DNA of 64,000 bases from Bacteroidota bacterium (GCA_020056225.1 JAGVIE010000025.1:102995-166994), one strand, 5' to 3'; shown: positions 23,645 through 34,204, counted from the stretch's first letter. Made by a program: numbers and translations. Notes: generated by a model not told the origin, from the sequence alone.

Positions 23645-26167
23645 TTATTTTACCACGATACTGACAAGTTTGTTCTTTACAACAACCAGCTTAACAATCT
23701 GTTTTCCATCGATATGCCGCTTCACGTTTTCATCATCTAATACAAGTTTCCTCAAAATCTCTTCATCCATATCAACTGCTACAGGAAACTTTGAGCGAAC
23801 TTTGCCGTTCACTTGCACAACCATTTCGATAGTACTTACTGCCGCTTTCGATTCATCGTAGCGGGGCCATTTTTCATAAGCGAGTGAAGAAGAATGACCC
23901 AGCTTTTGCCACAATTCTTCAGCGATATGCGGTGCAAAAGGCGAGAGAAGCAAAACAAACGTTTCCATCATACATCTTGGTTTCACATCGCGGTTTAAAA
24001 ACTCGTTAACGAAAATCATCATCTGCGATATGGCGGTGTTGAAGTTCATTCCTTCCAAATCGAGCGTAACCTTTTTGATTGTTTGATGGATGAATCTTTC
24101 ATCATCACCGGATATTGGAATATCTTTGATTGTTGGATGAATCGCATTATTCTCATCGACAATCATTCTCCAAACTCGATTCAAGAAACGGTATACACCT
24201 TCAACTCCGTGAGTCGACCATGGTTTGGTATCAACGAGCGGACCCATAAACATTTCGAACAAACGCATCGCGTCGGTGCCGTATTCGCTCACAACATCAT
24301 CTGGATTAACAACGTTGCCGCGCGACTTAGACATTTTTTGTCCATCTTCACCAAGAATCGTTCCTTGATTTATCAGACGCCTGAAAGGTTCTTTGGTTGA
24401 AAGATATCCGAGATCGTAAAGAACTTTATGCCAGAAGCGGGCGTACAGCAAATGCAGAACAGCATGTTCTGCTCCTCCGACATACAGATCGATCGGCATC
24501 CAATATTTTTCTTTTTCCTTTGAGATAAATTCTTTATCGTTATCAGGATCAATGTAGCGCAGATAATACCAGCACGAGCCAGCCCACTGAGGCATTGTAT
24601 GAGTTTCGCGCCGCGCTGGTTTGCCGGTAGCCGGATCAGTTGTATTAACCCACTCCGGAATAGTTGCAAGAGCAGATTCTCCCGTATCACTTGGCTTATA
24701 TGATTTACTTTCGGGCAGTAAAATTGGAAGATCGCTTTCGCGTAAATCTTTTACAGTTCCATCTTCAAGATAAATAAGCGGAAATGGTTCACCCCAATAT
24801 CGTTGACGTGAGAACAACCAATCCCTCAACTTATAATTAATGGATCGTTTGCCAAGACCTTTTTTCTCCAACCATTCAGCCATTCTAAGCTTAGCATCCT
24901 CTGTCACTAGTCCATTAAGTGATATTTCATCGTTCGCAGAATTCACCGCGCTACCGTCACCGGTGTAAGCTTCTTTTGAAATATCGCCGCCTGAAACAAC
25001 TTCTACAATCGGAAGATTAAACTGTTTAGCGAATTCATAATCTCTTTCATCATGTCCCGGGACTGCCATGATTGCGCCGGTGCCATAAGTGATGATTACA
25101 TAATCGGCAATCCAGATAGGGATATTTTTCTTTGTTGCCGGATTAACTGCATACGCGCCGGTGAAAACTCCTGTTTTGTTTTTTTCCATTGCAATGCGGT
25201 CGAGTTCACTTTTCATCTTTGCTTGATTGCGATAATCATCAACAATCTTTTTCTGTTCAGGAGTTGTGATCTCATCTACAAGCGGGTGTTCGGGTGCGAG
25301 AACCATGTAAGTTGCGCCAAACATCGTGTCGGCACGCGTCGTGAAAACACGGATTGATTTATTAGAACCTGCAATCGCAAAATCTGCTTCCGCGCCTTCA
25401 GATCGACCAATCCAGTTGCGCTGCATTTCTAAAATGCCGGGGGGCCAATTGAGATCGGCTAAATCATTTTCTAACCGTTCAGCGTAAGCGGTAATACGCA
25501 ACATCCACTGTCGCATTGCACGCCGTTCAACCGTGTAACCTTTGCTTACCCATTCGTCTACTTCCTCATTGGCAAGGACGGTACCAAGCTCGGGGCACCA
25601 GTTCACAGGCATCTCAGCAAGGTATGAAAGCCGGTGTTTCGTAACATAATCGTATTTTTCTTTTTCAGAAAGATCGTGTGGAATCAGCAACTCTGATATC
25701 GGTCTGGCTTTATCTAATTTCGGATCGTACCATGAGTTATAAATCTTCAGAAAAATCCACTGAGTCCATTTATAATATTTCGGATCGGTTGTGTTCACCT
25801 CGCGTGACCAATCGTACGACAAGCCGAGCATTTTTATCTGCCGTTTGAATGTCGCGATATTTTGCTGCGTCGTTATACTCGGATGAATTCCTGTTTGCAT
25901 TGCATACCGCTCGGCAGGCAAACCAAAAGCATCCCACCCCATCGGATGTAACACATTAAAACCGTTCATCCGCTTAAAGCGAGTATAAATATCGGTTGCG
26001 GTATATCCCTCGGGATGACCGACATGCAATCCCGAACCGGAAGGATACGGGAACATGTCGAGTATGTAAAGTTTTTGTTTGGCAGTATCGTCAGCGACCT
26101 TGAATGTTTGATGGTCGTCCCAATATTTCTGCCACTTCTTTTCGATTTCTAAAAATGAATAAGCCAT
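23645..26167 (-). CDS. leuS: leucyl-tRNA synthetase
   Basis: This 840-residue class I synthetase charges tRNA-Leu. The ATP-binding HIGH-type motif reads HVGH at residues 48-51 ([11 protein letters not shown]) and the KMSKS motif is at about residue 612 ([10 protein letters not shown]). The editing (CP1) domain contains the [15 protein letters not shown] and [18 protein letters not shown] motifs used to hydrolyse mischarged tRNA. Length and order are bacterial-type. It heads a leftward run with the two glycosyltransferase-related genes. Confidence 0.98.
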   Translation of the reverse strand: MAYSFLEIEKKWQKYWDDHQTFKVADDTAKQKLYILDMFPYPSGSGLHVGHPEGYTATDIYTRFKRMNGFNVLHPMGWDAFGLPAERYAMQTGIHPSITTQQNIATFKRQIKMLGLSYDWSREVNTTDPKYYKWTQWIFLKIYNSWYDPKLDKARPISELLIPHDLSEKEKYDYVTKHRLSYLAEMPVNWCPELGTVLANEEVDEWVSKGYTVERRAMRQWMLRITAYAERLENDLADLNWPPGILEMQRNWIGRSEGAEADFAIAGSNKSIRVFTTRADTMFGATYMVLAPEHPLVDEITTPEQKKIVDDYRNQAKMKSELDRIAMEKNKTGVFTGAYAVNPATKKNIPIWIADYVIITYGTGAIMAVPGHDERDYEFAKQFNLPIVEVVSGGDISKEAYTGDGSAVNSANDEISLNGLVTEDAKLRMAEWLEKKGLGKRSINYKLRDWLFSRQRYWGEPFPLIYLEDGTVKDLRESDLPILLPESKSYKPSDTGESALATIPEWVNTTDPATGKPARRETHTMPQWAGSCWYYLRYIDPDNDKEFISKEKEKYWMPIDLYVGGAEHAVLHLLYARFWHKVLYDLGYLSTKEPFRRLINQGTILGEDGQKMSKSRGNVVNPDDVVSEYGTDAMRLFEMFMGPLVDTKPWSTHGVEGVYRFLNRVWRMIVDENNAIHPTIKDIPISGDDERFIHQTIKKVTLDLEGMNFNTAISQMMIFVNEFLNRDVKPRCMMETFVLLLSPFAPHIAEELWQKLGHSSSLAYEKWPRYDESKAAVSTIEMVVQVNGKVRSKFPVAVDMDEEILRKLVLDDENVKRHIDGKQIVKLVVVKNKLVSIVVK

Positions 26168-26342
26168 AGTGTGTTTATAATACGGAATTTAGAGGGGATT
26201 CACAAAATAAAGTACAAAGTATTTGAGTACAAAGTATTAAAGTACTAAGCACGAAGTTCAAGTAATTGATAAATGTAATATACCAAATAAAAAAGGGTAA
26301 CCATTTCTGGATACCCTTTAAAAAACTGGAAGATGATTAAAC
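26168..26342. other. intergenic region between rplQ and leuS with a direct repeat
   Basis: It holds the rplQ-side terminator (26284-26325) and a short direct repeat near 26205-26245, where AGTACAAAGTATT-type units recur. The leuS promoter should lie here (transcription leftward), but I see no convincing -35/-10 pair. Confidence 0.4.
26284..26325 (-). terminator. hairpin terminator after rplQ
   Basis: Stem AAAGGGTA/TACCCTTT (26292-26299 with 26312-26319) is followed on the minus strand by a T-rich run. It closes the long ribosomal-protein cluster 17 bp or so beyond the rplQ stop codon. Confidence 0.75.
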
Positions 26343-26831
26343 TTATTCTTTTTCCATCTTCACTTCGCCCGTAGGAACTTCTTTTTTCTTACCCTTATTT
26401 TCTTTCTTAACTTTTTGCTTTGTCGTTGTTTTTGCTTCTGCCTGTCCAGTATTGAAATCGACAAGCTCTAGAATTGCAACTTCAGCAGCATCACCGTGGC
26501 GCTGTCCGAGCTTAACGACACGTGTGTAACCACCCGGACGTGTTGCAACTTTTGGTGCGATCTCTGTAAACAACTCTTTAATAACATCTCTGTCTTTAAT
26601 GTATCGTGCGATTTCTCTACGAGCGTGAACATTTTTCTGTTCACCTTCAGCCGCAACGGCATTCTTCGCGCGGGTTATTATCTTTTCCACAACCATGCGA
26701 GTTTCTTTTGCTTTTGCAAGCGTTGTTCTAATTTTTTTATGTTTTATTAGCGAAGTTGAGAGCGCCGAAAGTGTCGCTTTTCTGTGGCTCGCGGTTCGTT
26801 TTAATTTTCGTCCTGATTTTCTGTGTCGCAT
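26343..26831 (-). CDS. rplQ: 50S ribosomal protein L17
   Basis: 162 residues. The family start MRHRKSGRKLKRTASHRKAT and the LGQRHGDAAEVAILELV end of the core are clear. The core is about 125 residues, and here a Lys/Thr/Glu-rich tail of about 35 residues follows (AEAKTTTKQKVKKENKGKKK...). It is the last gene of the alpha operon, 21 bp after rpoA, with a terminator just beyond. Confidence 0.97.
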   Translation of the reverse strand: MRHRKSGRKLKRTASHRKATLSALSTSLIKHKKIRTTLAKAKETRMVVEKIITRAKNAVAAEGEQKNVHARREIARYIKDRDVIKELFTEIAPKVATRPGGYTRVVKLGQRHGDAAEVAILELVDFNTGQAEAKTTTKQKVKKENKGKKKEVPTGEVKMEKE

Positions 26832-26852
26832 TGAGATTCCTATTGATAAACA

Positions 26853-27842
26853 TTAATCGTTACTGTCGTGAAGATATTTCTCGACATCCATACCAAAATT
26901 CAAGCCGAATTGTTCGATAATTTCAGAGAGTTCAGCAAGCGACTTGCGTCCGAAATTCCTGAACTTCAGAAGTTCCGGTTCATCTCTACGGACAAGGTCG
27001 GCTATAGTTCTGATATTAGCTGCCTTTAAACAATTGTGTGAGCGAACCGAGAGTTCAAGCTCATCAACAGACATTTGAAGAATTTTTTTGATACGCGCGA
27101 ATTCAGAATCGCGTTCAAGCATTTCCTCGTGAGAGTCAGATTCGATATTGAAACTTAAAAACAACTGTATATGATCGCGTAAAATTACCGCCGCCTGCGC
27201 TAGCGCATCATCAGGTGCAACCGAACCGTCTGTTTCGATTTCAAGCGTTAACTTTTCATAATCGGTTTGCTGTCCGACGCGAGTCGGTTCGACTATGAAC
27301 CTGACGTTCTTGATCGGCGTGAAGATAGAATCGATTGCTATAAGATCAATCGTTTGTTCAGCAATTTTATTTTCTTCTGCTGTGACATATCCTTTACCGC
27401 GTCCGATTCGGAGTTCCAATTCGAAAACAGAGCCTGCGTTTAATGTCGCTATATGCTGATTCGGATTCAGGATTTCAATCTCCGGATTCGCTTTTTGAAT
27501 ATCTGCGGCAGTAAATTCTTTCGGACCCTTCATCTCAACCACTATACGATTGAGCTTTTTGTTGATTAGCTTCATTCGTACTGATTTGAGATTCAAGATG
27601 ATTTCCGAGACGTCTTCAACAACACCGGTTATGGTGGAGAATTCGTGAAGAACGCCCTCGATGCGGATCGCTGTAAAAGCTGTTCCTGTAAGTGAGGATA
27701 AGAGGATTCTCCTGAAAGCATTACCAATAGTAACGCCGAAACCTTTTTCTAACGGTTGTAGGATGAACCTTCCGAAAGTATTGGAATAACTTCCTTCATC
27801 GAGCTGTACTTTCTCAGGCATTTGATAATTTGTTGTTACCAT
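26853..27842 (-). CDS. rpoA: RNA polymerase alpha subunit
   Basis: 329 residues. The N-terminal assembly domain has GFGVTIGNAFRRILLSSLTG, and DPVTR-like VEPTRVGQQTDYEKLTLEIETDG follows. The C-terminal domain (about 250-329) has LELSVRSHNCLKAANI and LLKFRNFGRKSLAEL, the helix-hairpin-helix that contacts promoter DNA and activators. Standard length and position between rpsD and rplQ. Confidence 0.98.
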   Translation of the reverse strand: MVTTNYQMPEKVQLDEGSYSNTFGRFILQPLEKGFGVTIGNAFRRILLSSLTGTAFTAIRIEGVLHEFSTITGVVEDVSEIILNLKSVRMKLINKKLNRIVVEMKGPKEFTAADIQKANPEIEILNPNQHIATLNAGSVFELELRIGRGKGYVTAEENKIAEQTIDLIAIDSIFTPIKNVRFIVEPTRVGQQTDYEKLTLEIETDGSVAPDDALAQAAVILRDHIQLFLSFNIESDSHEEMLERDSEFARIKKILQMSVDELELSVRSHNCLKAANIRTIADLVRRDEPELLKFRNFGRKSLAELSEIIEQFGLNFGMDVEKYLHDSND

Positions 27843-27905
27843 AATTTCTTTCTCCCGCCTATTTATATCGTGAATAATCTCAATAAATAATGGGTTAATA
27901 ATGAA

Positions 27906-28535
27906 TTACTTGGAATAAAGCTCTACAACCAATTGTTCATTGGCATTGAGCGGTATATCGGCACGCTCGGGGACACTCAGGAACACACCCGACATGGCTG
28001 CTTTATCGAGACTCAGCCACGGCAGCATCGAACTGTCTTTCATACGCTTCATTGAAGTATGGATAACTTCCATTTTTTTACTTTTATCGACTATCTGAAC
28101 TACATCACCGGCTCTTAATAGATAGGACGGAATGCTGACAACTTTATGATTAACCATAACATGTCCATGGTTGATAAGCTGTCTGCCGGATTTGCGTGAT
28201 GGCGCAAAGCCTAAACGATAGAAAACAGTATCGAGCCGGCGTTCGAGCATTTTTACAAGATTCTCCGCGGTTCGTCCGGTTTGGCTCAAGGCTTTCTCAA
28301 AATATTTATGGAATTGACCTTCCTGCAAACCATACATGCGTCGTATCTTTTGTTTTTCACGGAGTTGAACACCATACTCCGAAATTTTTTGCCGTCGTGA
28401 TTGACCGTGTTGTCCCGGCGGATATGCTTTTCTTTCTACAGGACATTTTTCAGTGAAACATTTCGTGCCTTTTAAAAATAATTTTTGTCGCTCTCTTCGG
28501 CACAATCTGCAGCTTGCTTCTATATATCTACCCAT
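27906..28535 (-). CDS. rpsD: 30S ribosomal protein S4
   Basis: 209 residues. It starts MGRYIEASCRLCRRERQKLF and keeps the zinc-type Cys pattern (C9, C12, C26 and C31) of the C+ form of S4. An S4 RNA-binding domain follows (LERRLDTVFYRLGFAPSRKSG, GHVMVNHKVVSIPSYLLRAGD). It lies in the alpha operon between rpsK and rpoA. S4 is the usual autogenous repressor of this operon. Confidence 0.98.
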   Translation of the reverse strand: MGRYIEASCRLCRRERQKLFLKGTKCFTEKCPVERKAYPPGQHGQSRRQKISEYGVQLREKQKIRRMYGLQEGQFHKYFEKALSQTGRTAENLVKMLERRLDTVFYRLGFAPSRKSGRQLINHGHVMVNHKVVSIPSYLLRAGDVVQIVDKSKKMEVIHTSMKRMKDSSMLPWLSLDKAAMSGVFLSVPERADIPLNANEQLVVELYSK

Positions 28536-28574
28536 ATTTTCCTTCTAAAAAAAATAGATTACTTAATACTCTGT

Positions 28575-28988
28575 TTATACACGACGTTTCTTCGGTGGAC
28601 GGCAGCCGTTGTGCGGAATCGGTGTAATATCGCGGATACTAAGAATTTCCAAGCCAACTGTCTGAAGGGATCGTATCCCTGCCTCACGGCCTGAACCGGG
28701 TCCTTTAACGAAGACATCTACTTTCCTTAGTCCTAAATCGTGAGCTTCTTTAGCTGCGGCTTCTGCTGTTACCTGAGCGGCAAAGGGTGTATTCTTTCGC
28801 GATCCTTTAAATGCATTCCGCCCGGCAGACGACCAGCTTATCACATTTCCATAAACATCCGTGATAGTCACAATTACATTATTGAACGTCGCTTTGATAA
28901 AGACTTTTCCGGTAACATCAACCTGAATTTTCTTTTTTTTCTTTGCGGCTCCGGCTGTTGAAGCTGCACCTGTTGTATTTTTAGCCAT
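28575..28988 (-). CDS. rpsK: 30S ribosomal protein S11
   Basis: 137 residues. An Ala/Lys-rich N-terminal stretch leads into the core [53 protein letters not shown] and the conserved end [13 protein letters not shown] follow. It sits between rpsM and rpsD in the alpha operon. Confidence 0.98.
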   Translation of the reverse strand: MAKNTTGAASTAGAAKKKKKIQVDVTGKVFIKATFNNVIVTITDVYGNVISWSSAGRNAFKGSRKNTPFAAQVTAEAAAKEAHDLGLRKVDVFVKGPGSGREAGIRSLQTVGLEILSIRDITPIPHNGCRPPKKRRV

Positions 28989-29013
28989 TATTTTTTCTCT
29001 TAATATATATGAA

Positions 29014-29397
29014 TTACTTCTTAGCTATTGCTTTTTTCTTTCCGGCAACGGTCTTGCGCTTTCCTTTCCTCGAACGCGCGTTCGTACGTGTCCGCTGACC
29101 GCGCACAGGTAATCCTTTTCGATGACGCAATCCGCGATAGCAGTTAATATCCATCAAACGTTTGATGTTCATCTGCGTTTCACTACGGGCAGCGCCTTCT
29201 ACTTTCATATCGCCGGTAATAATCGAACGTATTTTAGCGACTTCATCGTCAGACAAATCGCCAATCCGTTTTTCATAACCGATACCAGCCGCATCGAGAA
29301 TCTTATGAGCTGTACTTCTGCCGATACCGTAGATATATGTAAGTCCGATCTCTGATCGTTTATTTTTCGGAAGATCTATTCCTGATATACGAGCCAC
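29014..29397 (-). CDS. rpsM: 30S ribosomal protein S13
   Basis: 127 residues. [30 protein letters not shown] and [20 protein letters not shown] are all family signatures, and the tail is basic. It contacts the P-site tRNA in the 30S head. It follows rpmJ in the alpha operon. Confidence 0.98.
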   Translation of the reverse strand: MARISGIDLPKNKRSEIGLTYIYGIGRSTAHKILDAAGIGYEKRIGDLSDDEVAKIRSIITGDMKVEGAARSETQMNIKRLMDINCYRGLRHRKGLPVRGQRTRTNARSRKGKRKTVAGKKKAIAKK

Positions 29398-29442
29398 TCT
29401 TTACAATCCTTTCGAATATAAATCTTTACTTAATTTCAACGA

Positions 29443-29556
29443 TTATCCTTGCCTCTGTTTGTGTTTTGGATTTTTACAAATAACGCGAACAATTCCATGG
29501 CGTCTGATAATTTTACAATTCTCACATAATTTTTTTACTGACGAACGTACCTTCAT
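29443..29556 (-). CDS. rpmJ: 50S ribosomal protein L36
   Basis: A 37-residue gene starting at ATG 29556: [20 protein letters not shown], then [17 protein letters not shown]. It is a zinc-ribbon ribosomal protein with C11, C14, C27 and H32, so it is the zinc-binding (C+) paralogue. It lies in its usual place between infA and rpsM. Confidence 0.96.
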   Translation of the reverse strand: MKVRSSVKKLCENCKIIRRHGIVRVICKNPKHKQRQG

Positions 29557-29567
29557 AATCTTTCCCC

Positions 29568-29786
29568 TTACTTATATCTGTAAGTTATTCTGCCTTTGGT
29601 TAAATCATATGGCGATAATTCTACGGTAACTTTATCGCCTACGAGAATTTTTATATAATGCATCCGCATTTTTCCTGATATGACAGCGAGTATTTCATGT
29701 CCATTATCGAGCTTCACCCGAAACATCGCATTAGGAAGCGTATCGGTTATTACGCCGTCCATTGTTATCGGTCCCTGCTTAGCCAT
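29568..29786 (-). CDS. infA: translation initiation factor IF-1
   Basis: 72 residues of the S1-like OB fold: [59 protein letters not shown]. It blocks the A site during initiation. It lies 8 bp after map and 11 bp before rpmJ, the usual order. Confidence 0.98.
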   Translation of the reverse strand: MAKQGPITMDGVITDTLPNAMFRVKLDNGHEILAVISGKMRMHYIKILVGDKVTVELSPYDLTKGRITYRYK

Positions 29787-29794
29787 TCACTATT

Positions 29795-30559
29795 TTATAA
29801 TGTGAGTATTTCAGGATCATTGTCTGTTATTAACACTGTATGTTCAAAATGCGCCGACGGCAAACCATCGGCTGTTCTAACTGTCCATCCATCGGAATCG
29901 ACTTTGACCCGATATGTACCAAAATTAACCATCGGCTCTATTGCAAGGGTCATCCCCTTTTGAAGCTGCATACCTGCTGCCGAATCTACAAAATTCGGTA
30001 TCGGCGGTTCTTCGTGAAGTTGTCGTCCGACACCATGACCGACCAGATCGCGCACAACCGAGAATCCTTCTTTTTCAATCAACGATTGAACAGCAGCTGA
30101 TATATCTCGTACATGATTTCCATGCCGCGCTTGTTTGATACCTTCTATCAAAGATCGCTTTGTTATTTCAAGCAGCCTTATTTTATCATCGGTTATATTA
30201 CCGACCGGAAATGTCCAGGCTCCATCTCCGTAAAAACCGTTTTTCTTAACTCCGACATCTATTGCAACTATCTCGCCGTCATGTAATTTTCTACTGCCCG
30301 GTATTCCATGCACGACTTCGTCGTCTATCGATACACATAATGTTGCAGGAAATAAATTCTTTTTATCTGATCCGTAACCTTTGAATGCCGGCTCACTCTC
30401 TTGGGAACGGATATATTCTTCTGCAAAATTATCAAGTTCTTTGGTCGTAATACCCGGTCGTATCATCTCTTTCAACATGCGAAGAACTTCTGCTACAATT
30501 TTGCAGCTTTCCCGCATCCGACTGATCTCTGCAGGCGACTTGATCGTTGCCTTCGCCAT
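29795..30559 (-). CDS. map: type I methionine aminopeptidase
   Basis: A 254-residue metalloenzyme that removes the initiator methionine. Visible metal ligands lie in VAIDVGVKKNGFYGDGAWTF (both Asp), GHGVGRQLHEEP (His), TLAIEPMVNFG (Glu) and the C-terminal HFEHTVLI (Glu). The order secY-map-infA-rpmJ is conserved. The gene starts 12 bp after the secY stop. Confidence 0.98.
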   Translation of the reverse strand: MAKATIKSPAEISRMRESCKIVAEVLRMLKEMIRPGITTKELDNFAEEYIRSQESEPAFKGYGSDKKNLFPATLCVSIDDEVVHGIPGSRKLHDGEIVAIDVGVKKNGFYGDGAWTFPVGNITDDKIRLLEITKRSLIEGIKQARHGNHVRDISAAVQSLIEKEGFSVVRDLVGHGVGRQLHEEPPIPNFVDSAAGMQLQKGMTLAIEPMVNFGTYRVKVDSDGWTVRTADGLPSAHFEHTVLITDNDPEILTL

Positions 30560-30571
30560 CTTCGTTTAGTA

Positions 30572-31906
30572 TTATCTTCTACCTTTTAATTTACCGCTCT
30601 TCATGAATCCATCATAATGTCTCATTAACAAATGAGATTCAATTTGTTGGAGCGTATCCAAACCGACGCCAACTATGATCAATAGACTTGTTCCGCCGAA
30701 AAAGCTTGCGAAACTTGATGTAACACCCATCCTAACCATAAAGGCAGGTAGAATAGCTACGAACGCAAGAAAAAATGAACCGGGCAATGTTATCTTTGTT
30801 AAAATATTATCGATAAAATCCGATGTATTTTTCCCCGGACGAATTCCCGGGATAAATCCACCTTGTTTCTGCATCGTCTCTGCTACATCTTTTGGATTGA
30901 ATGCAACAGCAGTATAAAAATATGTGAAGAATATAATCATCAATGCATAAACGGTCGAATAAGTTATTGATGTATAATCCATATACCCTGAGATACTCTG
31001 AAGAAACTCACTATCCGGAAAGAATGTGAGGATCGTGCCGGGAATAAACATGATTGCCTGTGCGAAAATGATAGGCATAACACCGGCAGTGTTAACACGC
31101 ATCGGAATATATTGGGTGACACCACCGTAAATTTTTCTTCCAACAACACGCTTGGCGTATTGAACGGGGATACGTCGGGTAGCCTGAGTTACGAGCACAA
31201 TACCGGCGACAATAAAAACCATTAAGATAAGTACGATCAATTCCACTATCAATCCACGTGCACCGGAACTTACAAGCTGATATTCATCTAGAAGCGCATT
31301 CGGAAACCGTGCGATGATTCCAATAAAGATAATCAGCGAGATACCGTTCCCTATTCCGCGCTCTGTGATTTGTTCACCCAACCACATCATAAATATTGTG
31401 CCGGCAGAAAGAACGATTATAGTCGACATTTGGAAACCAAAACCCTGCACATCAGCCGGAATAATCGGTGTGCCTCCTGTATTCATACTTAATAAATTCA
31501 CACTGACACCCCATGCTTGAAGCATAGATATTACCACCGTACCATAACGGGTGAGCTGTGTAATTTTCTTGCGTCCCTCTTCACCCTCCTTGGTTAATTT
31601 CTGAAAATAAGGGATAACTGCACCGAGAAGCTGGATGATAATAGAGGCGCTGATATACGGCATTATACCCAGTGCAAAGATTGCAGCATTACTGAATGCA
31701 CCGCCGACGAAAAGATCATAGAGACCGAACAGAGTGTTCGATGCCTGATTCCGCATCGCTTCAGTCAGTAATTGTGCATCCACACCGGGAAGAGTTACGT
31801 GAGCACCAAAACGAACGATAATCAGCAGACCTGCCGTGAATAGTATCCGCTGTCGCAGTTCCTGGATTTTGAAAATATTTCGAAAACTTTCGCTGAGCTT
31901 CGCCAT
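30572..31906 (-). CDS. secY: protein translocase subunit SecY
   Basis: 444 residues with ten hydrophobic helices. It starts MAKLSESFRNIFKIQELRQR. GIMPYISASIIIQLL is the conserved helix-2 region, and the C5 cytoplasmic loop includes KQGGFIPGIRPGKNT. It forms the channel for export across the inner membrane together with SecE (encoded at 56808). It follows rplO by 6 bp in the spc operon. Confidence 0.98.
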   Translation of the reverse strand: MAKLSESFRNIFKIQELRQRILFTAGLLIIVRFGAHVTLPGVDAQLLTEAMRNQASNTLFGLYDLFVGGAFSNAAIFALGIMPYISASIIIQLLGAVIPYFQKLTKEGEEGRKKITQLTRYGTVVISMLQAWGVSVNLLSMNTGGTPIIPADVQGFGFQMSTIIVLSAGTIFMMWLGEQITERGIGNGISLIIFIGIIARFPNALLDEYQLVSSGARGLIVELIVLILMVFIVAGIVLVTQATRRIPVQYAKRVVGRKIYGGVTQYIPMRVNTAGVMPIIFAQAIMFIPGTILTFFPDSEFLQSISGYMDYTSITYSTVYALMIIFFTYFYTAVAFNPKDVAETMQKQGGFIPGIRPGKNTSDFIDNILTKITLPGSFFLAFVAILPAFMVRMGVTSSFASFFGGTSLLIIVGVGLDTLQQIESHLLMRHYDGFMKSGKLKGRR

Positions 31907-31912
31907 GAGAGC

Positions 31913-32392
31913 TTATTTTGTTGAATGAGAAATTGTAATTGCTTTTCCTCCGGCACTTTCAATCTTCTGCACTGCCGATTTACTAAAGGAATGTGCCGTT
32001 ACTTCTAATTTTGCTTTCAATTCTCCATTGCCTAGAATCTTGACAGGTATGGATTTTTTTGATACTGAACCCGCTTTATATAATAATTCAGGATTTATTT
32101 TTCCATCTGCACATTTTCCCACGGCAACTAACTTCTCTAATGATACAAGATTCACAACCTGGAATTCTTTTTTCATGGGATTGAAAAAGCCGAATTTGGG
32201 TACACGACGGACGAGAGGCATTTGGCCGCCCTCGAACCATGGTCGGTAATGCGTGCCAGCTCGTGCGCCTTCACCTTTATGTCCGCGTGTTGCTGTACCA
32301 CCATGACCGGAACCCTGACCACGCGCAATACGTTTTACCCGTTTACGCGCACCCTTTGCAAAATGTAAATTACTTAAGATCGATTTCGACAT
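31913..32392 (-). CDS. rplO: 50S ribosomal protein L15
   Basis: 159 residues. The glycine-rich start is RGQGSGHGGTATRGHKGEGA, with FEGGQMPLVRRVPKFGF and the C-terminal LEVTAHSFSKSAVQKIESAGG. It is normal in length and lies between rpmD and secY. Confidence 0.97.
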   Translation of the reverse strand: MSKSILSNLHFAKGARKRVKRIARGQGSGHGGTATRGHKGEGARAGTHYRPWFEGGQMPLVRRVPKFGFFNPMKKEFQVVNLVSLEKLVAVGKCADGKINPELLYKAGSVSKKSIPVKILGNGELKAKLEVTAHSFSKSAVQKIESAGGKAITISHSTK

Positions 32393-32395
32393 GTA

Positions 32396-32581
32396 TTATT
32401 TCACCTCTTCCACTTTTACAAGGTGTTTTACTCTGTTGATCATTCCTCTAAGTTGAGGTGAATCATTTTTTACGACAGAATAATTTGGTCTGCCTAAACC
32501 AAGTGCCTCTATTGTGCGCTTGTGCACTTTAAGGCAATGGATTTGGCTGACAACCTGAGTTATTTTTAATTTTTTATCCAT
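32396..32581 (-). CDS. rpmD: 50S ribosomal protein L30
   Basis: 61 residues: KLKITQVVSQIHCLKVHKRT, then ALGLGRPNYSVVKNDSPQLRG. It is the short bacterial form, located between rpsE and rplO. Present in most but not all bacteria. Confidence 0.96.
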   Translation of the reverse strand: MDKKLKITQVVSQIHCLKVHKRTIEALGLGRPNYSVVKNDSPQLRGMINRVKHLVKVEEVK

Positions 32582-32591
32582 ACAACTTCCG

Positions 32592-33116
32592 TTAATTCGC
32601 AGGCAACGCTTGCGGCGTACCCAATAATTGATTCAATGACATCCCTCGTCGTGCAGCCATCGTCCGGGCATCTGTTAATGATAATAATGCCTGTAGTGTT
32701 GCTTTCACTACGTTATGCGGATTCGATGAGCCGATAGATTTTGTTAAAACATCTTTTACACCGGCAGATTCCAGAACGGCGCGAACACCTCCGCCTGCAA
32801 TCAGTCCGGTCCCGGGTGATGCGGGTTTTAATAAAACTTTTGACGCCCCGTACTTCGCGTATATGATATGCGGTATAGTGCCGTGAAGTATTGATACAGT
32901 GACTACGTTTTTCTTCGCGTCGTCGATTCCTTTTGCTATAGCATCCTGGACTTCATTCGCCTTGCCAAGGCCAACGCCCACATGTCCATTTCCATCGCCA
33001 ACAACAACGATGGCACTAAAACTGAATCGTCTTCCACCTTTTACAACCTTCGCAACCCTGTTGATGTGTACTAACCGATCCTTGAGATCTAATTCACCTG
33101 TTTTTATTTTTGCCAA
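32592..33116 (-). CDS. rpsE: 30S ribosomal protein S5
   Basis: 174 residues. The double-stranded RNA-binding start [20 protein letters not shown] is followed by [20 protein letters not shown], and [21 protein letters not shown] follows in the C-terminal part. It acts in decoding fidelity with S4. Unusually, a tRNA-Gln gene separates it from rplR. Confidence 0.98.
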   Translation of the reverse strand: MAKIKTGELDLKDRLVHINRVAKVVKGGRRFSFSAIVVVGDGNGHVGVGLGKANEVQDAIAKGIDDAKKNVVTVSILHGTIPHIIYAKYGASKVLLKPASPGTGLIAGGGVRAVLESAGVKDVLTKSIGSSNPHNVVKATLQALLSLTDARTMAARRGMSLNQLLGTPQALPAN

Positions 33117-33147
33117 TGTATTTGCTCCAAATAATAATAAATTTCTG

Positions 33148-33218
33148 CTGCCGGGGGAGGAGTCGAACCTCCACTGACGGCTCCAAAGGCCGCTGTCCTG
33201 CCATTAGACGACCCGGCA
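33148..33218 (-). tRNA. tRNA-Gln (TTG)
   Basis: A 71-base cloverleaf on the minus strand: acceptor TGCCGGG/CCCGGCA, D-arm GTCT...GGAC, anticodon stem GCGGC/GCCGT with loop CTTTGGA (anticodon TTG), T-arm GGAGG-TTCGACT-CCTCC, discriminator G. CCA is not encoded in full. It lies in the same orientation within the spc ribosomal operon, between rplR and rpsE, so it is probably cut from the operon transcript by RNase P and a 3' processing enzyme. Confidence 0.93.
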
Positions 33219-33254
33219 ATTAATTATCCGTATCGCCGGAATCGAGGTTCGGTC

Positions 33255-33623
33255 CTAACATTTAAGTCCGGCTTCGCGGGCGCCATCTGCCAATGATTTA
33301 ACCACGCCGTGATATAAATATCCGTTTCTATCAAAAACAACTTGTTTAACATTTTTTTCAAGAGCTTTTTTAGCTACCTGCATTCCAACACGCTTTGCAA
33401 CTGCTTTTTTTCCTTTTAAGCTTTTCACTTCTTCGCGTAAGTCCGGCGATAATGTTGAAGCCGTTACAATAGTCTTTGAAGTTGAATCATCGACTATCTG
33501 CGCATAGATGTGATGCAAACTTCTGTATACTGTGAGACGCGGCATCTCTGTTGTTCCCCGTATTTTTTTCTGTATACGGCGTTTAACATGCAGCCGTTTT
33601 TCTATTCTCGATTTATTTATCAT
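33255..33623 (-). CDS. rplR: 50S ribosomal protein L18
   Basis: 122 residues. The basic start [19 protein letters not shown] is followed by [18 protein letters not shown] and the C-terminal [20 protein letters not shown]. It binds 5S rRNA. It begins 1 bp after rplF and is followed by the tRNA-Gln gene. Confidence 0.97.
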   Translation of the reverse strand: MINKSRIEKRLHVKRRIQKKIRGTTEMPRLTVYRSLHHIYAQIVDDSTSKTIVTASTLSPDLREEVKSLKGKKAVAKRVGMQVAKKALEKNVKQVVFDRNGYLYHGVVKSLADGAREAGLKC

Positions 33624-33624
33624 A

Positions 33625-34182
33625 CTATCCTGCCTTTGCTCCTGCTGTTGCTGCTGCCTTACCGGCTTTACGTCGGATGTATTCGCCTTCGTATTTTACA
33701 CCTTTTCCTTTATATGGTTCCGGCGGACGGAAGGATCGAAGTTTAGCGGCAACTTGACCAACGAGCTGTTTATCCACTCCAGAAATCATAATATTAGTCG
33801 GTATTGGTACCTCGACTTTTATTCCCTGGGGTGGTTCAAATAAAATGGGATGTGAATAACCAAGGGCTAATTGAACTTTCTTTCCCCTCACTTCTGCCTT
33901 ATAACCAACCCCGACTATCTCCAGTTTTTTCTGGTATCCTATTGAAACACCGTTGATCATATTCTGAAGCAACGCTCGCCAGGTTCCGTGTAACGCTTTC
34001 TGACTTTTTTCGTCGGATGATCGTTTTACCAAAATTTCGGTATCGTTCATTTCTATTGAGATAGAGGAAGGAATTATTGCCTGAAGTTCACCCTTAGGTC
34101 CAACGACCTTAATTATTCCATCTTTCTTTTCAATTTTAACACCCTTTACAACAGGTATTGGTTTTCGTCCTATTCGTGACAT
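33625..34182 (-). CDS. rplF: 50S ribosomal protein L6
   Basis: 185 residues. [20 protein letters not shown] is followed by [20 protein letters not shown], a second alpha/beta domain, and the conserved [20 protein letters not shown]. An Ala/Gly-rich tail follows. Usual place between rpsH and rplR. Confidence 0.98.
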   Translation of the reverse strand: MSRIGRKPIPVVKGVKIEKKDGIIKVVGPKGELQAIIPSSISIEMNDTEILVKRSSDEKSQKALHGTWRALLQNMINGVSIGYQKKLEIVGVGYKAEVRGKKVQLALGYSHPILFEPPQGIKVEVPIPTNIMISGVDKQLVGQVAAKLRSFRPPEPYKGKGVKYEGEYIRRKAGKAAATAGAKAG

Positions 34183-34204
34183 TGTTTTCTCTTTTATCTA
34201 AATA

